Positions 16,773-26,038 of a stretch of 64,000 bases of DNA are shown here, piece by piece. The DNA is taken from contig CANLND010000018.1 in the NCBI GenBank assembly GCA_947492585.1, forward strand, positions 1-64,000, written 5' to 3'. The position numbers and the translations under genes were made by a program. Position 1 is the first letter of the stretch. Each line of letters starts with the position of its first letter. This DNA comes from an uncultured Paracoccaceae bacterium. GTDB taxonomy: Bacteria; Pseudomonadota; Alphaproteobacteria; Rhodobacterales; Rhodobacteraceae. The notes below the pieces were generated by a model, which was given only the letters and a program-made list of their open reading frames with translations, searched no databases and had not been told where the DNA came from.

Positions 16773-18116
16773 TCAGTTGGGCAGATTGGCCGCCGCGCGG
16801 GCCACGATGGCGTCAAACGGGTCGGTGCTGGCACGTTCGATATACTCCAGCCACACTGCCTCGATCACATCAACCAACGTCGCGTTGGTATCGGGGGCGG
16901 TGTTGGCGTCAAGCTCGGCTTGTGTCACCCCAATCAAATCCGGCGCTGCGGCTGTGACGATCTTGGCCTCTTCTGGGGTCAGGGTCCACGGATCTATCCC
17001 TGCGGGCATGCCAGTGTATTGCAGCTTCGACGCCTGCGCTGCCACGGACGCCATATAATTGGCTAGAACCAGAGCCGCCGCCGGGTTGGGCGCATTGGAC
17101 GGGATCACAAGATAGTTCTTATTCTTGATCATATTTCCTTGTGGAAAGACAAATGCTTCGGCCCCTTCGGGCATGCTACCGTCGGCCAGACCCGTCGCCA
17201 CTGCATACAGGCCGAACTGGCAGGCAAAGTCGATTTCGCCGTTTAGGAACAACCCGCTCAGCGCTGCGCCGTCTTCGGGGTAACGAATGTTGCCGCCCTG
17301 TGCCCCAAGCAACAAAGGTTCGATATTCTTCAGATACTCAAAGCCCGGCTGGATCAAACGGGTCAGCTCGGCCACGCCCAGCTCCGCCAATGTGTTTTGA
17401 AACGCCGCGCCGCCGGTCCCATCGGGATTGTGCGCATATAGCGCTGCCTGCACAAAGGTGTTGCCCAACCAATGGGGCGGCTTCACATAGGTGAACTTGC
17501 CCGGATGGGTTTCGAGATACGTCGCCAGCTCGGCGAACGTCGCGGGGGCCTCACCCCGTTCAACCCGGTCCGAATTGAGCGAACAGACATATTGTTCACC
17601 GGACCAGGGCACCTCTGCGGCGTCGGTGGTCACGCCAAAATCCCGCAGGTTCAGCAGGGACCGCGCGTCAGCTTCGTCCCATTCAAAATGACCGCTGTTT
17701 GGCAGCTTGTCGGCGAATCCCCCAAAGAGGGCGTTCTGACGCTTTAGCGTTGCAAAATTTTCCCCATTCACCCAGATCGCATCGACGCTGCCCGCGCCCA
17801 AACCCTTGCCAGCGCCACGTTCCGCAAGCACCAGATCAATCGCGTCTTTGGTGCCGGTGATACGCACAGGGTTCAACGTCACGCCCAACTCTGCCAAATC
17901 CGGGGCCACCACCTGATCCATCCAGATGTTCAACGGATCACTGCCCCCCCAGTAATACAGGTTCACGCCCCCTTCGGTCTTGGCGCGGGTCTGTACACTG
18001 TCCCACGGCGCCCCCCCGTTCAGAAAGGTGTCGCGAAACTGTTCAACGCTGTCGGCATGCGCGCTGCCCGCCAACAGGCTGGCGATCAAAGACACACGGA
18101 GGGTAAGGCTGTTCAT
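16773..18116 (-). CDS. ABC transporter substrate-binding protein, YnjB-like
   Basis: A 447-residue periplasmic binding protein. ATG 18116 is chosen because it gives a clear signal peptide (residues 1-22, ending AHA) and overlaps the ATPase stop by ATGA. The mature part begins with a strand motif VNLYYWGGSDPLNIWMDQ and contains GSVDAIWVNGENF and PNPAAALVLANYM, features of the YnjB family (COG4134) of binding proteins. The substrate of that family is not well established. It forms an operon with the ATPase upstream and the two permeases downstream. The binding-protein role is sure; the YnjB link is from remembered motifs. Confidence 0.88.
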   Translation of the reverse strand: MNSLTLRVSLIASLLAGSAHADSVEQFRDTFLNGGAPWDSVQTRAKTEGGVNLYYWGGSDPLNIWMDQVVAPDLAELGVTLNPVRITGTKDAIDLVLAERGAGKGLGAGSVDAIWVNGENFATLKRQNALFGGFADKLPNSGHFEWDEADARSLLNLRDFGVTTDAAEVPWSGEQYVCSLNSDRVERGEAPATFAELATYLETHPGKFTYVKPPHWLGNTFVQAALYAHNPDGTGGAAFQNTLAELGVAELTRLIQPGFEYLKNIEPLLLGAQGGNIRYPEDGAALSGLFLNGEIDFACQFGLYAVATGLADGSMPEGAEAFVFPQGNMIKNKNYLVIPSNAPNPAAALVLANYMASVAAQASKLQYTGMPAGIDPWTLTPEEAKIVTAAAPDLIGVTQAELDANTAPDTNATLVDVIEAVWLEYIERASTDPFDAIVARAAANLPN

Positions 18117-19189
18117 GTAGGGTCTCCCATAGGTATTGTGGTCGTCGGATCCGGTAAAATCCAAATGTGGTCAGGGTGGATGGTCAAAAACACGCTAGCG
18201 CCTTCGGCAAGACGGCGGCGCGAATGTTCTTGTACTACGATCTCCACGCCCTGACAGATCACGGTGTAGCGTGTTGTGGCCCCAAAGAATTCACGGGCGG
18301 CTATCACACCCGACAGGCAATTTTCCACCTCGGTCGGCGGGTCGTGATGTATATCCAGGGCTTCGGCGCGCAACAGGATTTGCGCAGGCCCCTCGGGCAC
18401 CGAGCTGGGGGGAAGTGTCAGCTTTCCAAACCCCATATGCGCCACCCCCGGCGCTACGATCGTCGCCGGAAACAGATTGCTCGCCCCCATGAAATCCGCA
18501 ACTGCCTGGCTCCGAGGTTGTTGGTACAGCTCATCAGGTGTCGCATATTGCGCGATCTTTCCGTCAAACATCACCGCCACCCGATCCGCAAGCTCCATCG
18601 CTTCGACCTGATCGTGGGTGACAAAAATGGTGGTGATCCCCAACCGTCTTTGTAAGTGCCGAATAAAACGACGCATTTCGCCACGCAGTTTGGTGTCCAG
18701 ATTGGCCAAGGGTTCATCCATCATCAGAACTGACGGCTTGGTGATCAGCGTGCGCGCAATCGCAACCCGCTGCATCTGTCCCCCAGACAACTGTGCCGGA
18801 AACCGATGTCGCAACGCTGTCAGCTGCACCACCTCAAGCATCTCATCGACCTCACGCCGGATCTGATCCGCAGGCGCGCCGCGCACCTTCAGGCCAAAAG
18901 CGATGTTTTTCTCAACGGTCATATGTGGAAACAACGCGTAGCGCTGAAACACCAGCCCCACATTGCGGTCCTGCACGGCAACAGACGACACATCGCGCCC
19001 GTCAAACAGGATTTTACCCGATGTGGGCGGTTCAAGTCCTGCGATCATCCGAAGCGTTGTGGTCTTACCACAGCCAGACGGCCCAAGCAGCGCCACTAGC
19101 TCTCCCGACCGGATGCACAAATCCAGATCGGCAAGGGCAGTGAGGCCTGCAAACGCTTTGCCAATGCTGTTGAGCTGGACAGTGGTCAC
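18113..19189 (-). CDS. ABC transporter ATP-binding protein
   Basis: A 358-residue ATPase with Walker A GPSGCGKTT (about residue 36), signature LSGGQMQR, Walker B VLMMDEP, a switch His in FVTHDQ, and a C-terminal TOBE-type regulatory domain from about residue 240. This is the layout of the PotA/UgpC/FbpC class. The GTG start has GGGAGG 6-7 bases upstream. It is the first gene of the uptake operon and energises the two permeases at 15049-16757. Confidence 0.95.
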   Translation of the reverse strand: MTTVQLNSIGKAFAGLTALADLDLCIRSGELVALLGPSGCGKTTTLRMIAGLEPPTSGKILFDGRDVSSVAVQDRNVGLVFQRYALFPHMTVEKNIAFGLKVRGAPADQIRREVDEMLEVVQLTALRHRFPAQLSGGQMQRVAIARTLITKPSVLMMDEPLANLDTKLRGEMRRFIRHLQRRLGITTIFVTHDQVEAMELADRVAVMFDGKIAQYATPDELYQQPRSQAVADFMGASNLFPATIVAPGVAHMGFGKLTLPPSSVPEGPAQILLRAEALDIHHDPPTEVENCLSGVIAAREFFGATTRYTVICQGVEIVVQEHSRRRLAEGASVFLTIHPDHIWILPDPTTTIPMGDPT

Positions 19190-19267
19190 GACGGCCTCCC
19201 GAATATTTCAGTTCTGCCGCCCGGCCAAAGGCAGCGCTGTGCGCGTTCAGCTACCGGTCCCGCAGCG

Positions 19268-19285
19268 GCTGCGCCAGTGCGCAGC
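19268..19285. promoter_or_regulatory. GC-rich hairpin upstream of the ABC operon
   Basis: GCTGCGC-cagt-GCGCAGC is a perfect 7-bp stem with a 4-base loop, 79-96 bases upstream of the ATPase start in the 258-bp gap before the histidine kinase gene. No T-run follows on the minus strand within the next bases, so it is not a clear intrinsic terminator. It may be a leader structure. I found none of the known riboswitch cores here. Confidence 0.35.
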
Positions 19286-19447
19286 GCCCCCCAGGACTAC
19301 ACATTTGTGTGTATCGGCGTCAGCGTGTGTTGGACAACGGGCCGACAATAAGCCGTTTTCGCGATGTCATCAGCCGCGTCTATAGCACCTCTGGCCCGTC
19401 TTTTGACCCTCAAATGCTGCCCGCATCAGTTTGGACCCGCTGAAACA

Positions 19448-22417
19448 TCAGGCCGTCACATCTTCATCCGCACGGGGCTCAGTGGTAGGGGAGATTTGCA
19501 TCTGCATATCCGCAAGTGTTTGCAGTAAAATCGTTTTTTTGATCGGTTTTGTCAAAAAATGATCCATGCCAGCTTCAAGGCAAGCCTCTTTGTCACGCGC
19601 AAAGGCGTTGGCGGTCAACGCGATGATTTTTGGTTGCGGCAAATCCATCTCACGGATCGCACGAGTGGCTTCGATGCCATCCAGCTCGGGCATAGACATA
19701 TCCATCAGGATAATGTCCGGCAGCCGTTCCTGATACAGCTCTACAGCCACGCGCCCGTTCACAGCCTCCACCAGCTCAACCGGTTGACCCTTCATATATT
19801 TTTGGATCAGCATCCGGTTGGTTCGATTGTCTTCGGCGACCAGCACAACCGCCTTTGACAGCGTCACCTGAGGGTTCGAAAGCCCGTCCGGCAGCGAGGT
19901 TTTAAACGGCGCGGGCGCCAGCGGTTTTTCAAGTTGAATTTCGGCGGTAAAACATGACCCGCGGCCCGGTTCAGATGTCACAGCAATCGCCCCGCCCATC
20001 TGCTGCGCCAGCATATTTGAAATGGTCAAGCCTAGCCCAGTGCCCCCAAACACTTTGGTCGTCGCCGCATCCGCCTGCGTGAACCGATCAAAGATATGGC
20101 CCTGCTGGTCTTTTGACAGACCAATACCGGAATCTTCCACCTCAAAGGCCACACGATGCGCGGGTCCTTTGACCAACCGGATACGAACCTTAACCGCGCC
20201 TTCGGATGTAAATTTAACAGCGTTACCAATGAGATTAATCAGGATTTGTCGAAGCCGACCATCATCACCACGCACCCAGCGTGGCAAATCGGGGGCCATC
20301 TCCAGATGTAACCGGATTTTCTTTTCATCCGCTTTGGCGCGCAACAGGGCGACAACATCTTCGGCACAGTCGTGCAGATCAAAGTCCGCCGGCGAAATTG
20401 CCAGCCGCCCCGCCTCGAGGCTCGACAAATCCAGAATATCATTGATGATTTTCAACAACGCCTGCGAAGAATTGCGAATGGTCTGCACACAATCGCGGGC
20501 CTCAGGATCCAAAGCCACATCCGCCAACAAATCCGCCATGCCAATAATTCCGTTCATCGGCGTGCGGATTTCATGGCTCATGTTGGCAAGGAATTCAGAT
20601 TTGGCACGATCTGCGTACTCGGCCGCCGCGGTCGCTTTCGCCAGGGCCGCCTCGCGGTCCTTGGTTTCACTAATGTCGCGTTTGACGCCAAGCAAGAACA
20701 TCGCTTCACCAGAGTCGTCGGGAACCGGAACCATCGTGGAAGCCATCCAGTGCGGCTCACCATTTGGCCGATAATTGATCATCTCCGCATAAAATCTCTG
20801 CTGCCGCGCGATGTCTTCTCCAACCTTGGCGACCATGTCCTGATCCGTCTCTGGCCCATACCAAAGATCTCTGGGCCGCTGCCCGATGGCCTGTTCTCTT
20901 GAAAATCCTGTGACCGTTTCAAAGGCGTCATTGGCCCAAAATATACGGCTCTCAAGGTCACATAGGAAAATGCCGTCCGAAGCGTATTTTGCAACCATCG
21001 ACAGACGCCGAAGCTCAACCTGTTTTTCCTGCAATGTCGCATGTGCCTGCTCTAACGCGCGCTTGCCGGCGTTCAGTTCGTCATTGCGTTGTGTCAACGT
21101 CACGTTGGCCTGTGTCAGCTCTTCGCGCAGCTGGGCGTCTTCTGACACGTCCCAGTTCACACCAATCACAATTTCCCGACCGTCCGCTTCCACGAATTTG
21201 TTCGCCAACCCCCGGATGTGCCGGATGTCACCGCTTGGCAGCACAATTCGATAATCGTGCAAAAAGGTCGCCCCCCCCTTCAACAGAGCATTATAGGCCT
21301 CCTCAACCTCAGCCAAATCGTCGGGGTGCACCATAGATTTCCAAAATTTGTTCAGATCGCGTGTGTCTTGATCTGCAAGGCCGTAATTGCGGCGCATCTG
21401 CAGGTCGCACACCAGCACCCCCTCCGCGACATCCAGATCCCAAATCCCGATCTTAGAAGTTTGCACGGCCACATTCAGCCGGTCAGACACGGTTTTCAGC
21501 TGCCGTTCCCGCGCGCTAAGCGTTTGAATGACGTTCTGCCGGGCAACAGACAGGTGCCCGACCAGAAATGTAGGCACAAGGATCAGTGCCCCAGCGACAA
21601 ACAAAGACAGGCGAAGCCGCCAGAGCGCGTCGGAAGATTGATCCCACCCGCCAACAGGGCGCGCCGAAAGATGCCAGGACCCTTTGGGCAAGAGGATGTC
21701 CATGGTCACCGGTGCATCCGACCGTATGTCGGGCGAGCCAAAAATCAGGGCGCCATCGGCGCCGCGCCCGTCAGTGCCAACCAGTGTCAGTTCAAGACCG
21801 AGATCAGGATCAGACAGTCCCGCCTGGTCCCACAGCACATCAACATCTACAACCGCCGACAAAATGCCCCAAAATGTCTGGTCAGGCCCTGTAAAAATAG
21901 GCACGCGCAAAATCAGCCCGCGCCCGCCTTGCACCAGATCAAGCGGCCCGGCCAACACCGCTTCGCCACTATCACGCGCCTGATAGGCCGCGGCCCGTTG
22001 CGCCGGAAGGTCGTTGTAGTCCAGACCCAGCAAAGCTCGATTGCCGTCCAGTGGATGTACCATTCGGATGACAAGCCCCGGCGCCGCCCCCATGTTTAAC
22101 AATTCAACGTTGTCGGCCAACACCCCACGCGCCAGCGTACTGAAGCGCTCCTGCGTCATATCCGGTTCGGTTGCTAAAACGGCGGCAAGACCTTTCAAAA
22201 TCTGATAGTCGGCATTCAATGTGCCTTCCAACCTAGATTTGATCATGCTCGCTTCGTTCAAAACCGCGGCACGCAGCGTTTGATTTTGGATAATTCTCTT
22301 TTGTTTATCTATGAACATACTGGTGCCGCAGACGACCACTAACGCCAGCACGGCCGGGAAATATGTGCGAAATTGCAGATTTTTCCAGTACGTCTTAATC
22401 TTTTGATGCATGGCCAT
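19448..22417 (-). CDS. Hybrid sensor histidine kinase (CHASE-PAS-PAS-HisKA-HATPase-REC)
   Basis: A 989-residue inner-membrane kinase. Transmembrane helices at about residues 17-35 and 270-290 flank a periplasmic CHASE-type sensor domain (about 70-250; motif VIRMVHPLDGNRALLGLDY). Two PAS domains follow (about 305-425 and 480-600) with a coiled coil between them. The HisKA domain has the phospho-acceptor in NMSHEIRTPMNGIIG, the ATPase domain has the N, G1 and G2 boxes (NLIGNAVKFT, DSGIGL, GGTGLGL), and the C-terminal receiver has the phospho-acceptor Asp in ILMDMSMPELDG. No separate response regulator is encoded next to it, so output would pass through a phosphotransfer protein elsewhere. ATG 22417 is used; ATG 22411 is equally possible. 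Confidence 0.95.
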   Translation of the reverse strand: MAMHQKIKTYWKNLQFRTYFPAVLALVVVCGTSMFIDKQKRIIQNQTLRAAVLNEASMIKSRLEGTLNADYQILKGLAAVLATEPDMTQERFSTLARGVLADNVELLNMGAAPGLVIRMVHPLDGNRALLGLDYNDLPAQRAAAYQARDSGEAVLAGPLDLVQGGRGLILRVPIFTGPDQTFWGILSAVVDVDVLWDQAGLSDPDLGLELTLVGTDGRGADGALIFGSPDIRSDAPVTMDILLPKGSWHLSARPVGGWDQSSDALWRLRLSLFVAGALILVPTFLVGHLSVARQNVIQTLSARERQLKTVSDRLNVAVQTSKIGIWDLDVAEGVLVCDLQMRRNYGLADQDTRDLNKFWKSMVHPDDLAEVEEAYNALLKGGATFLHDYRIVLPSGDIRHIRGLANKFVEADGREIVIGVNWDVSEDAQLREELTQANVTLTQRNDELNAGKRALEQAHATLQEKQVELRRLSMVAKYASDGIFLCDLESRIFWANDAFETVTGFSREQAIGQRPRDLWYGPETDQDMVAKVGEDIARQQRFYAEMINYRPNGEPHWMASTMVPVPDDSGEAMFLLGVKRDISETKDREAALAKATAAAEYADRAKSEFLANMSHEIRTPMNGIIGMADLLADVALDPEARDCVQTIRNSSQALLKIINDILDLSSLEAGRLAISPADFDLHDCAEDVVALLRAKADEKKIRLHLEMAPDLPRWVRGDDGRLRQILINLIGNAVKFTSEGAVKVRIRLVKGPAHRVAFEVEDSGIGLSKDQQGHIFDRFTQADAATTKVFGGTGLGLTISNMLAQQMGGAIAVTSEPGRGSCFTAEIQLEKPLAPAPFKTSLPDGLSNPQVTLSKAVVLVAEDNRTNRMLIQKYMKGQPVELVEAVNGRVAVELYQERLPDIILMDMSMPELDGIEATRAIREMDLPQPKIIALTANAFARDKEACLEAGMDHFLTKPIKKTILLQTLADMQMQISPTTEPRADEDVTA

Positions 22418-22979
22418 GGAGCCACTTTCTTGATAATTGCGACTTAAATCTCGATATTGTGATCTTGCCGGTATTTGTGTTTATTCCAAGTGAATATTGT
22501 GGGCGGGCTTACTTAATGTTGATTTTCAGCAAGTCTGGATAAACCTCGTTAGACCCGAAATCGGCATACTAGGTCATCTGTTTACCCATACTTTGACCGC
22601 GCAGTGGCGCCAATATCGCATAGCGATCCTCCGGCCACGCTGGCGATCTGACCCGCTCAAGTCCATAATCCACCATAAACAACCCGTTGTTTTGCACAAA
22701 CTTTTAGCGATCAATGCAATAATTTTTACGATGGCCTATGCTTTTGCCATCAGGGCAATTGCAAAATTTAACGTATTGAATTATCTCCGCAAACAGCAAC
22801 TACCACTCTCAGACTGCGACAGGTGGCCGTGATCCAAGACGCGCCCGATCTCCGCAGGTTTTGAAATTTTGACAACGCAACGACGACGGGCGTCACGGCC
22901 TTGAGCAAAGCACTCTTTCTGAGAGCGGTTTTCTTGAGACATGTGCAAGATCAGCGCCGACCGCGAAAGGACGACATAT
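22418..22979. other. Intergenic region between divergent kinase and oxidoreductase genes
   Basis: About 560 bp without a credible gene. It must hold promoters for both divergent genes. A TTGACA at 22869-22874 reads toward the oxidoreductase, but I see no good -10 element at the right spacing. A 111-codon plus-strand frame inside it has no ribosome site or family resemblance and is rejected. Confidence 0.5.
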
Positions 22980-24410
22980 ATGAACTACGGCGAAACGTCG
23001 GACACTGGCTACACACACATAGTGGTAGGAGATGGCTTAACTGCGGCAGCATTTGTCGAGACTTGCTCTCTCAGTCCGGGAGATACGCTGTTAGTGATTG
23101 GCGCAAATGTGTCGGCCTTGGGACGCGGTGCGGCGTATGCCCGCGAGGATCAGGAGACCCCTTGGCGGTACGCTTATCTGCTGAACTCGCCTGCCGATGA
23201 CATCGACCCCGAGTTTGCGCGCTGGATTGTCGACAACTGGTCCGACATCTGTCGTCGTATGGACGGCCGTCGGCCCGATTGGCTGGCTGCGGCGCAGGTG
23301 CTGCTGGACAAAGATGACACCTACGGGCTGAACGTTCCGCGCTGCTTCTATGGCGACTTTATGGAAGAAAAGATCAAAAAGGTGCTGAACACGCTGCGCG
23401 ACACAGGTGTTCAGGTTTCTTTGATCGCAGAAACAGCGCTTTCGGTGTGCGAACAAAACAACCGCATCGCGGTCAGCACCGATGCGGGCAACACTTATGT
23501 CGGCGATGCGCTTGATATTGCCCCCGGCGGGCCACAGACCCAACGCATGGACGGCGACGAAGGCCCCTTTAGCGCCGCAACCCTGTTTGGCAATGAAGCG
23601 CGCATCGCCGAACATATCAAAGCAGGCGCGGAAGTGTTCTGCATTGGCTCAAATGCCACCATGCTAGATGCCTTGCGTCTGAGCCAATCTGTAATTCCTG
23701 AGGCGCAGCTGAAATTTGTGGCCTGTTCATCGGATGGTGTGCTGCCTGCGGCACTGGTGCCGCGTTTGCCACGCCACGTCACAGTGCCTGAACTCTCCCG
23801 AAACCATGCCACGGCGCAGTCCTTCCTGAAGGATGTGAAACACGCCATGGACAAAGCGCGCGCCGCCGGAGACCAGATGCGCGAAATGCGCGCCGGTTTC
23901 CGCGCCTTTTTCATCACGCACGGGCTGGCGCAATTCTTGCCGGATCAGGAACAGGCACGCGAAGTTCCCAAAATCCTTGGCCATTGGTTCCGGGGCGGGA
24001 CCCGTGACACCATTGGCGACTTCCATCGCCTGATGGACGCCGGGAAAACCCGCATCGTGGCGGGCCGTGTGTTTGCAGTCGAAAACACAGACACCGGCGC
24101 CCGTGTCCATGCACGTGCCCCAGATGGCACTGAAACGGTCTACGACACTGGTTTTGTCATCAACTGTTCCGGTGCAGGCGCTGGATCAACCTATGATCCA
24201 TTGACCAACTTCCTGATTGCGCAAAACATCATAAAGATCTGCCCGATCAGTCGCGGGATCGAAGTTCAGAGCGGCTGCGCCACGGCGTTGAAAAATACGC
24301 GCTATCTCTCACCGGCGATTACGGTGGTGGGTGACGAGGTGATGCCAATGCCCCTGTATGACGCGCATTTCCTGCGCACCTGGGCCAAGCGCACCAACGC
24401 CACCAGATAG
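22980..24410 (+). CDS. FAD/NAD(P)-binding protein, HpyO-like
   Basis: A 476-residue flavoprotein. ATG 22980 is chosen because AAGGAC precedes it at normal spacing; the frame extends 13 codons upstream without support. The N-terminal dinucleotide fold (HIVVGDGLTAAAF) is followed by GRGAAYAREDQETPWRYAYL and LNSPADDIDPEF, which match the FAD-NAD(P)-binding family (PF13454) with its conserved GxGxAY and LN-P motifs. A second Rossmann-like motif lies at VFCIGSNATMLDAL. Members include urate hydroxylase HpyO and poorly known oxidoreductases; the substrate here is unknown. It stands alone, followed by a strong terminator hairpin. Confidence 0.82.
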   Translation: MNYGETSDTGYTHIVVGDGLTAAAFVETCSLSPGDTLLVIGANVSALGRGAAYAREDQETPWRYAYLLNSPADDIDPEFARWIVDNWSDICRRMDGRRPDWLAAAQVLLDKDDTYGLNVPRCFYGDFMEEKIKKVLNTLRDTGVQVSLIAETALSVCEQNNRIAVSTDAGNTYVGDALDIAPGGPQTQRMDGDEGPFSAATLFGNEARIAEHIKAGAEVFCIGSNATMLDALRLSQSVIPEAQLKFVACSSDGVLPAALVPRLPRHVTVPELSRNHATAQSFLKDVKHAMDKARAAGDQMREMRAGFRAFFITHGLAQFLPDQEQAREVPKILGHWFRGGTRDTIGDFHRLMDAGKTRIVAGRVFAVENTDTGARVHARAPDGTETVYDTGFVINCSGAGAGSTYDPLTNFLIAQNIIKICPISRGIEVQSGCATALKNTRYLSPAITVVGDEVMPMPLYDAHFLRTWAKRTNATR

Positions 24411-24426
24411 TTTCAGCCCAATGCAG

Positions 24427-24459
24427 TGATCGGCCCGCATTTCAAAACCGGGCCGATCA
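24427..24459 (+). terminator. Terminator hairpin after the FAD oxidoreductase gene
   Basis: TGATCGGCCCG and CGGGCCGATCA form a perfect 11-bp stem around an 11-base loop, starting 16 bases after the stop codon at 24410. A moderately T-rich stretch follows (24460-24480) but no pure T-run. Strong GC-rich pairing directly after a stop codon supports a terminator. Confidence 0.65.
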
Positions 24460-24596
24460 TCGTTCACTTCTGTGTTAATTCGACGACACCACGATAGAAC
24501 TTCCACCACAATTCACACCAAATTTCAAAATCGCTCTGTATTTAGGCGGTTTCGGGTATGCTCAAAAGAAAAACCCAAACAGGTAAGAGCAGACTT

Positions 24597-25988
24597 ATGA
24601 AATCTTTGATCGCGATCACAGCATCTGCGGTTCTGGTTTCTTGTGCGGCCGTGGGACCGGATTACACGCCGCCACAGATCCAGTTACCGCAGCACTATGC
24701 GTTTTTGAATTCGGCTGAACTGGAAAACGCAGCCTTTGAACGGTGGTGGACCGTCTATAATGACGCCGCGCTGAACCAATATATGGATCAGGGGCTGACC
24801 CGAAATCTGAACATCAAAATCGCCCAAGAACGATTGGTTGAAGCACAGGCGCAATACCGTGCCGCCGCCCCCGGCGCAGCCCAGGCCTCGGGCAGTGCGG
24901 GTTTGCAGGCCCTGCGGCGGCAAGCGGGCGCCCATAGTGAAATTGCTACGCTCAACGCCAATTACGTCTTTGATCTATTTGGTGGCTTTTCCCGCAGGCG
25001 CGAACAGGCCCTCGCCCAGCTCGAAGCCACAAGCTATTCTGAACAGACCGTGCGCCTTGCCTATCAGGCCGAACTGGTAGCGGCCTATATCGACGCGCGC
25101 TTTTTCCAGGCCTCAATTGCAATTGCCAACCGCAGCATTCGAAACCGCAACGAAACGCTGAAATTGATTGAACAGCGACGTGAGGTCAACGAAGCGACCG
25201 AACTGGAAAACAGCCGCGCGGTGGCGGAACTGGCCCTGCAACGCGCCAATATCCCTGCCTTTGAAATTGGGTTCAATGCCAATGCCGTGCGGTTGGCCAC
25301 CTTGCTGGCCGCCCCTTCCGCACAGATTGTGAGCGAGCTTCGCAAATCTTATGACGGCATTCCAATTCCGAGAAAAGGGTTCCAACCCGGCGTGCCTGCC
25401 AATCTATTGCGCAACCGTCCTGATATCCTGACGGCCGAGCGCACCTTGGCGGCGCAGATGGCAGCGGTGGGGGTTAGTGAAGCCCAGCTTTATCCGTCAC
25501 TGTCGATTGGCGGCTCCATTCGCATTGATGCCGACAACAGCCTACAGGTCGGGCCAGCGATCAATATTCCCGTTCTGGATCGCCCTCGCCTATTGGCAAA
25601 CCGTGACGCGGCCGTTTCCCGGGCGCGTCAGGCGGAATTGCAGTGGCAGGTCGAAGTGCGAGACGCGATTGGAGAAGTGGAAGAGGTGTTATCGCGCCAG
25701 CAAAACCGGTTGAAAGAGATCAAATCCCTGCGCAAGGCCTCTCGCAGCTATCGGCGTTTGAACACACTGTCGCGCGATGTCTTTGGTCTGGGGGCCACCA
25801 CCCTGTTCGAAATGCTCGACGCCGAAGACGATCTGACCCAGACCGACACCCGACTGGCCCAAGCACACCGGGCCTATGCGACCGCCATTGCAGAACTGGC
25901 CGTCGCCACCGGACGTGGGGCCCGCGTTGGAGAGGCGTCCGCAGCAAAACCCGTACAAACTGCGGCCATCACGCCGGTGTCAAACTAA
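24597..25988 (+). CDS. Outer-membrane efflux factor lipoprotein (TolC/NodT family)
   Basis: A 463-residue protein. ATG 24597 is chosen because it begins a lipoprotein signal peptide (MKSLIAITASAVLVSC) with Cys16 as the lipidation site; an in-frame ATG 13 codons upstream would spoil this. The mature start AVGPDYTPP and the NLNIKIAQERLVEAQAQYRAA segment are typical of the NodT family of trimeric outer-membrane channels, with two repeated helical halves (the second begins near ANLLRNRPDIL). These channels join inner-membrane pumps for export of drugs or, in type I secretion, proteins. No pump gene is adjacent. It lies tail-to-tail with the RTX protein gene, which is a likely type I substrate, but the link is only positional. 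Confidence 0.92.
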   Translation: MKSLIAITASAVLVSCAAVGPDYTPPQIQLPQHYAFLNSAELENAAFERWWTVYNDAALNQYMDQGLTRNLNIKIAQERLVEAQAQYRAAAPGAAQASGSAGLQALRRQAGAHSEIATLNANYVFDLFGGFSRRREQALAQLEATSYSEQTVRLAYQAELVAAYIDARFFQASIAIANRSIRNRNETLKLIEQRREVNEATELENSRAVAELALQRANIPAFEIGFNANAVRLATLLAAPSAQIVSELRKSYDGIPIPRKGFQPGVPANLLRNRPDILTAERTLAAQMAAVGVSEAQLYPSLSIGGSIRIDADNSLQVGPAINIPVLDRPRLLANRDAAVSRARQAELQWQVEVRDAIGEVEEVLSRQQNRLKEIKSLRKASRSYRRLNTLSRDVFGLGATTLFEMLDAEDDLTQTDTRLAQAHRAYATAIAELAVATGRGARVGEASAAKPVQTAAITPVSN

Positions 25989-26015
25989 AAAGGGAGGGAC
26001 CCACAGATCCCTCCC
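25987..26015 (-). terminator. Intrinsic terminator of the RTX glycanase gene
   Basis: Read on the minus strand, GGGAGGGA pairs with TCCCTCCC (8-bp perfect stem, 8-base loop) and is followed at once by TTTTT, giving a textbook Rho-independent terminator about 24 bases after the stop codon at 26039. The tract overlaps the last codon of the convergent efflux gene. Confidence 0.75.
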
Positions 26016-26038
26016 TCCCGGTCATCTCTGTTTCTGCC

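Noticed and set aside
19190-19447. Possible riboswitch (for example TPP) in the leader of the ABC operon
   Set aside because: I found a GC-rich hairpin but none of the conserved core sequences of a TPP or other known riboswitch.
22497-22832. A 111-codon plus-strand frame in the kinase/oxidoreductase gap
   Set aside because: No ribosome site, no recognisable family, and basic/aromatic composition typical of non-coding translation.
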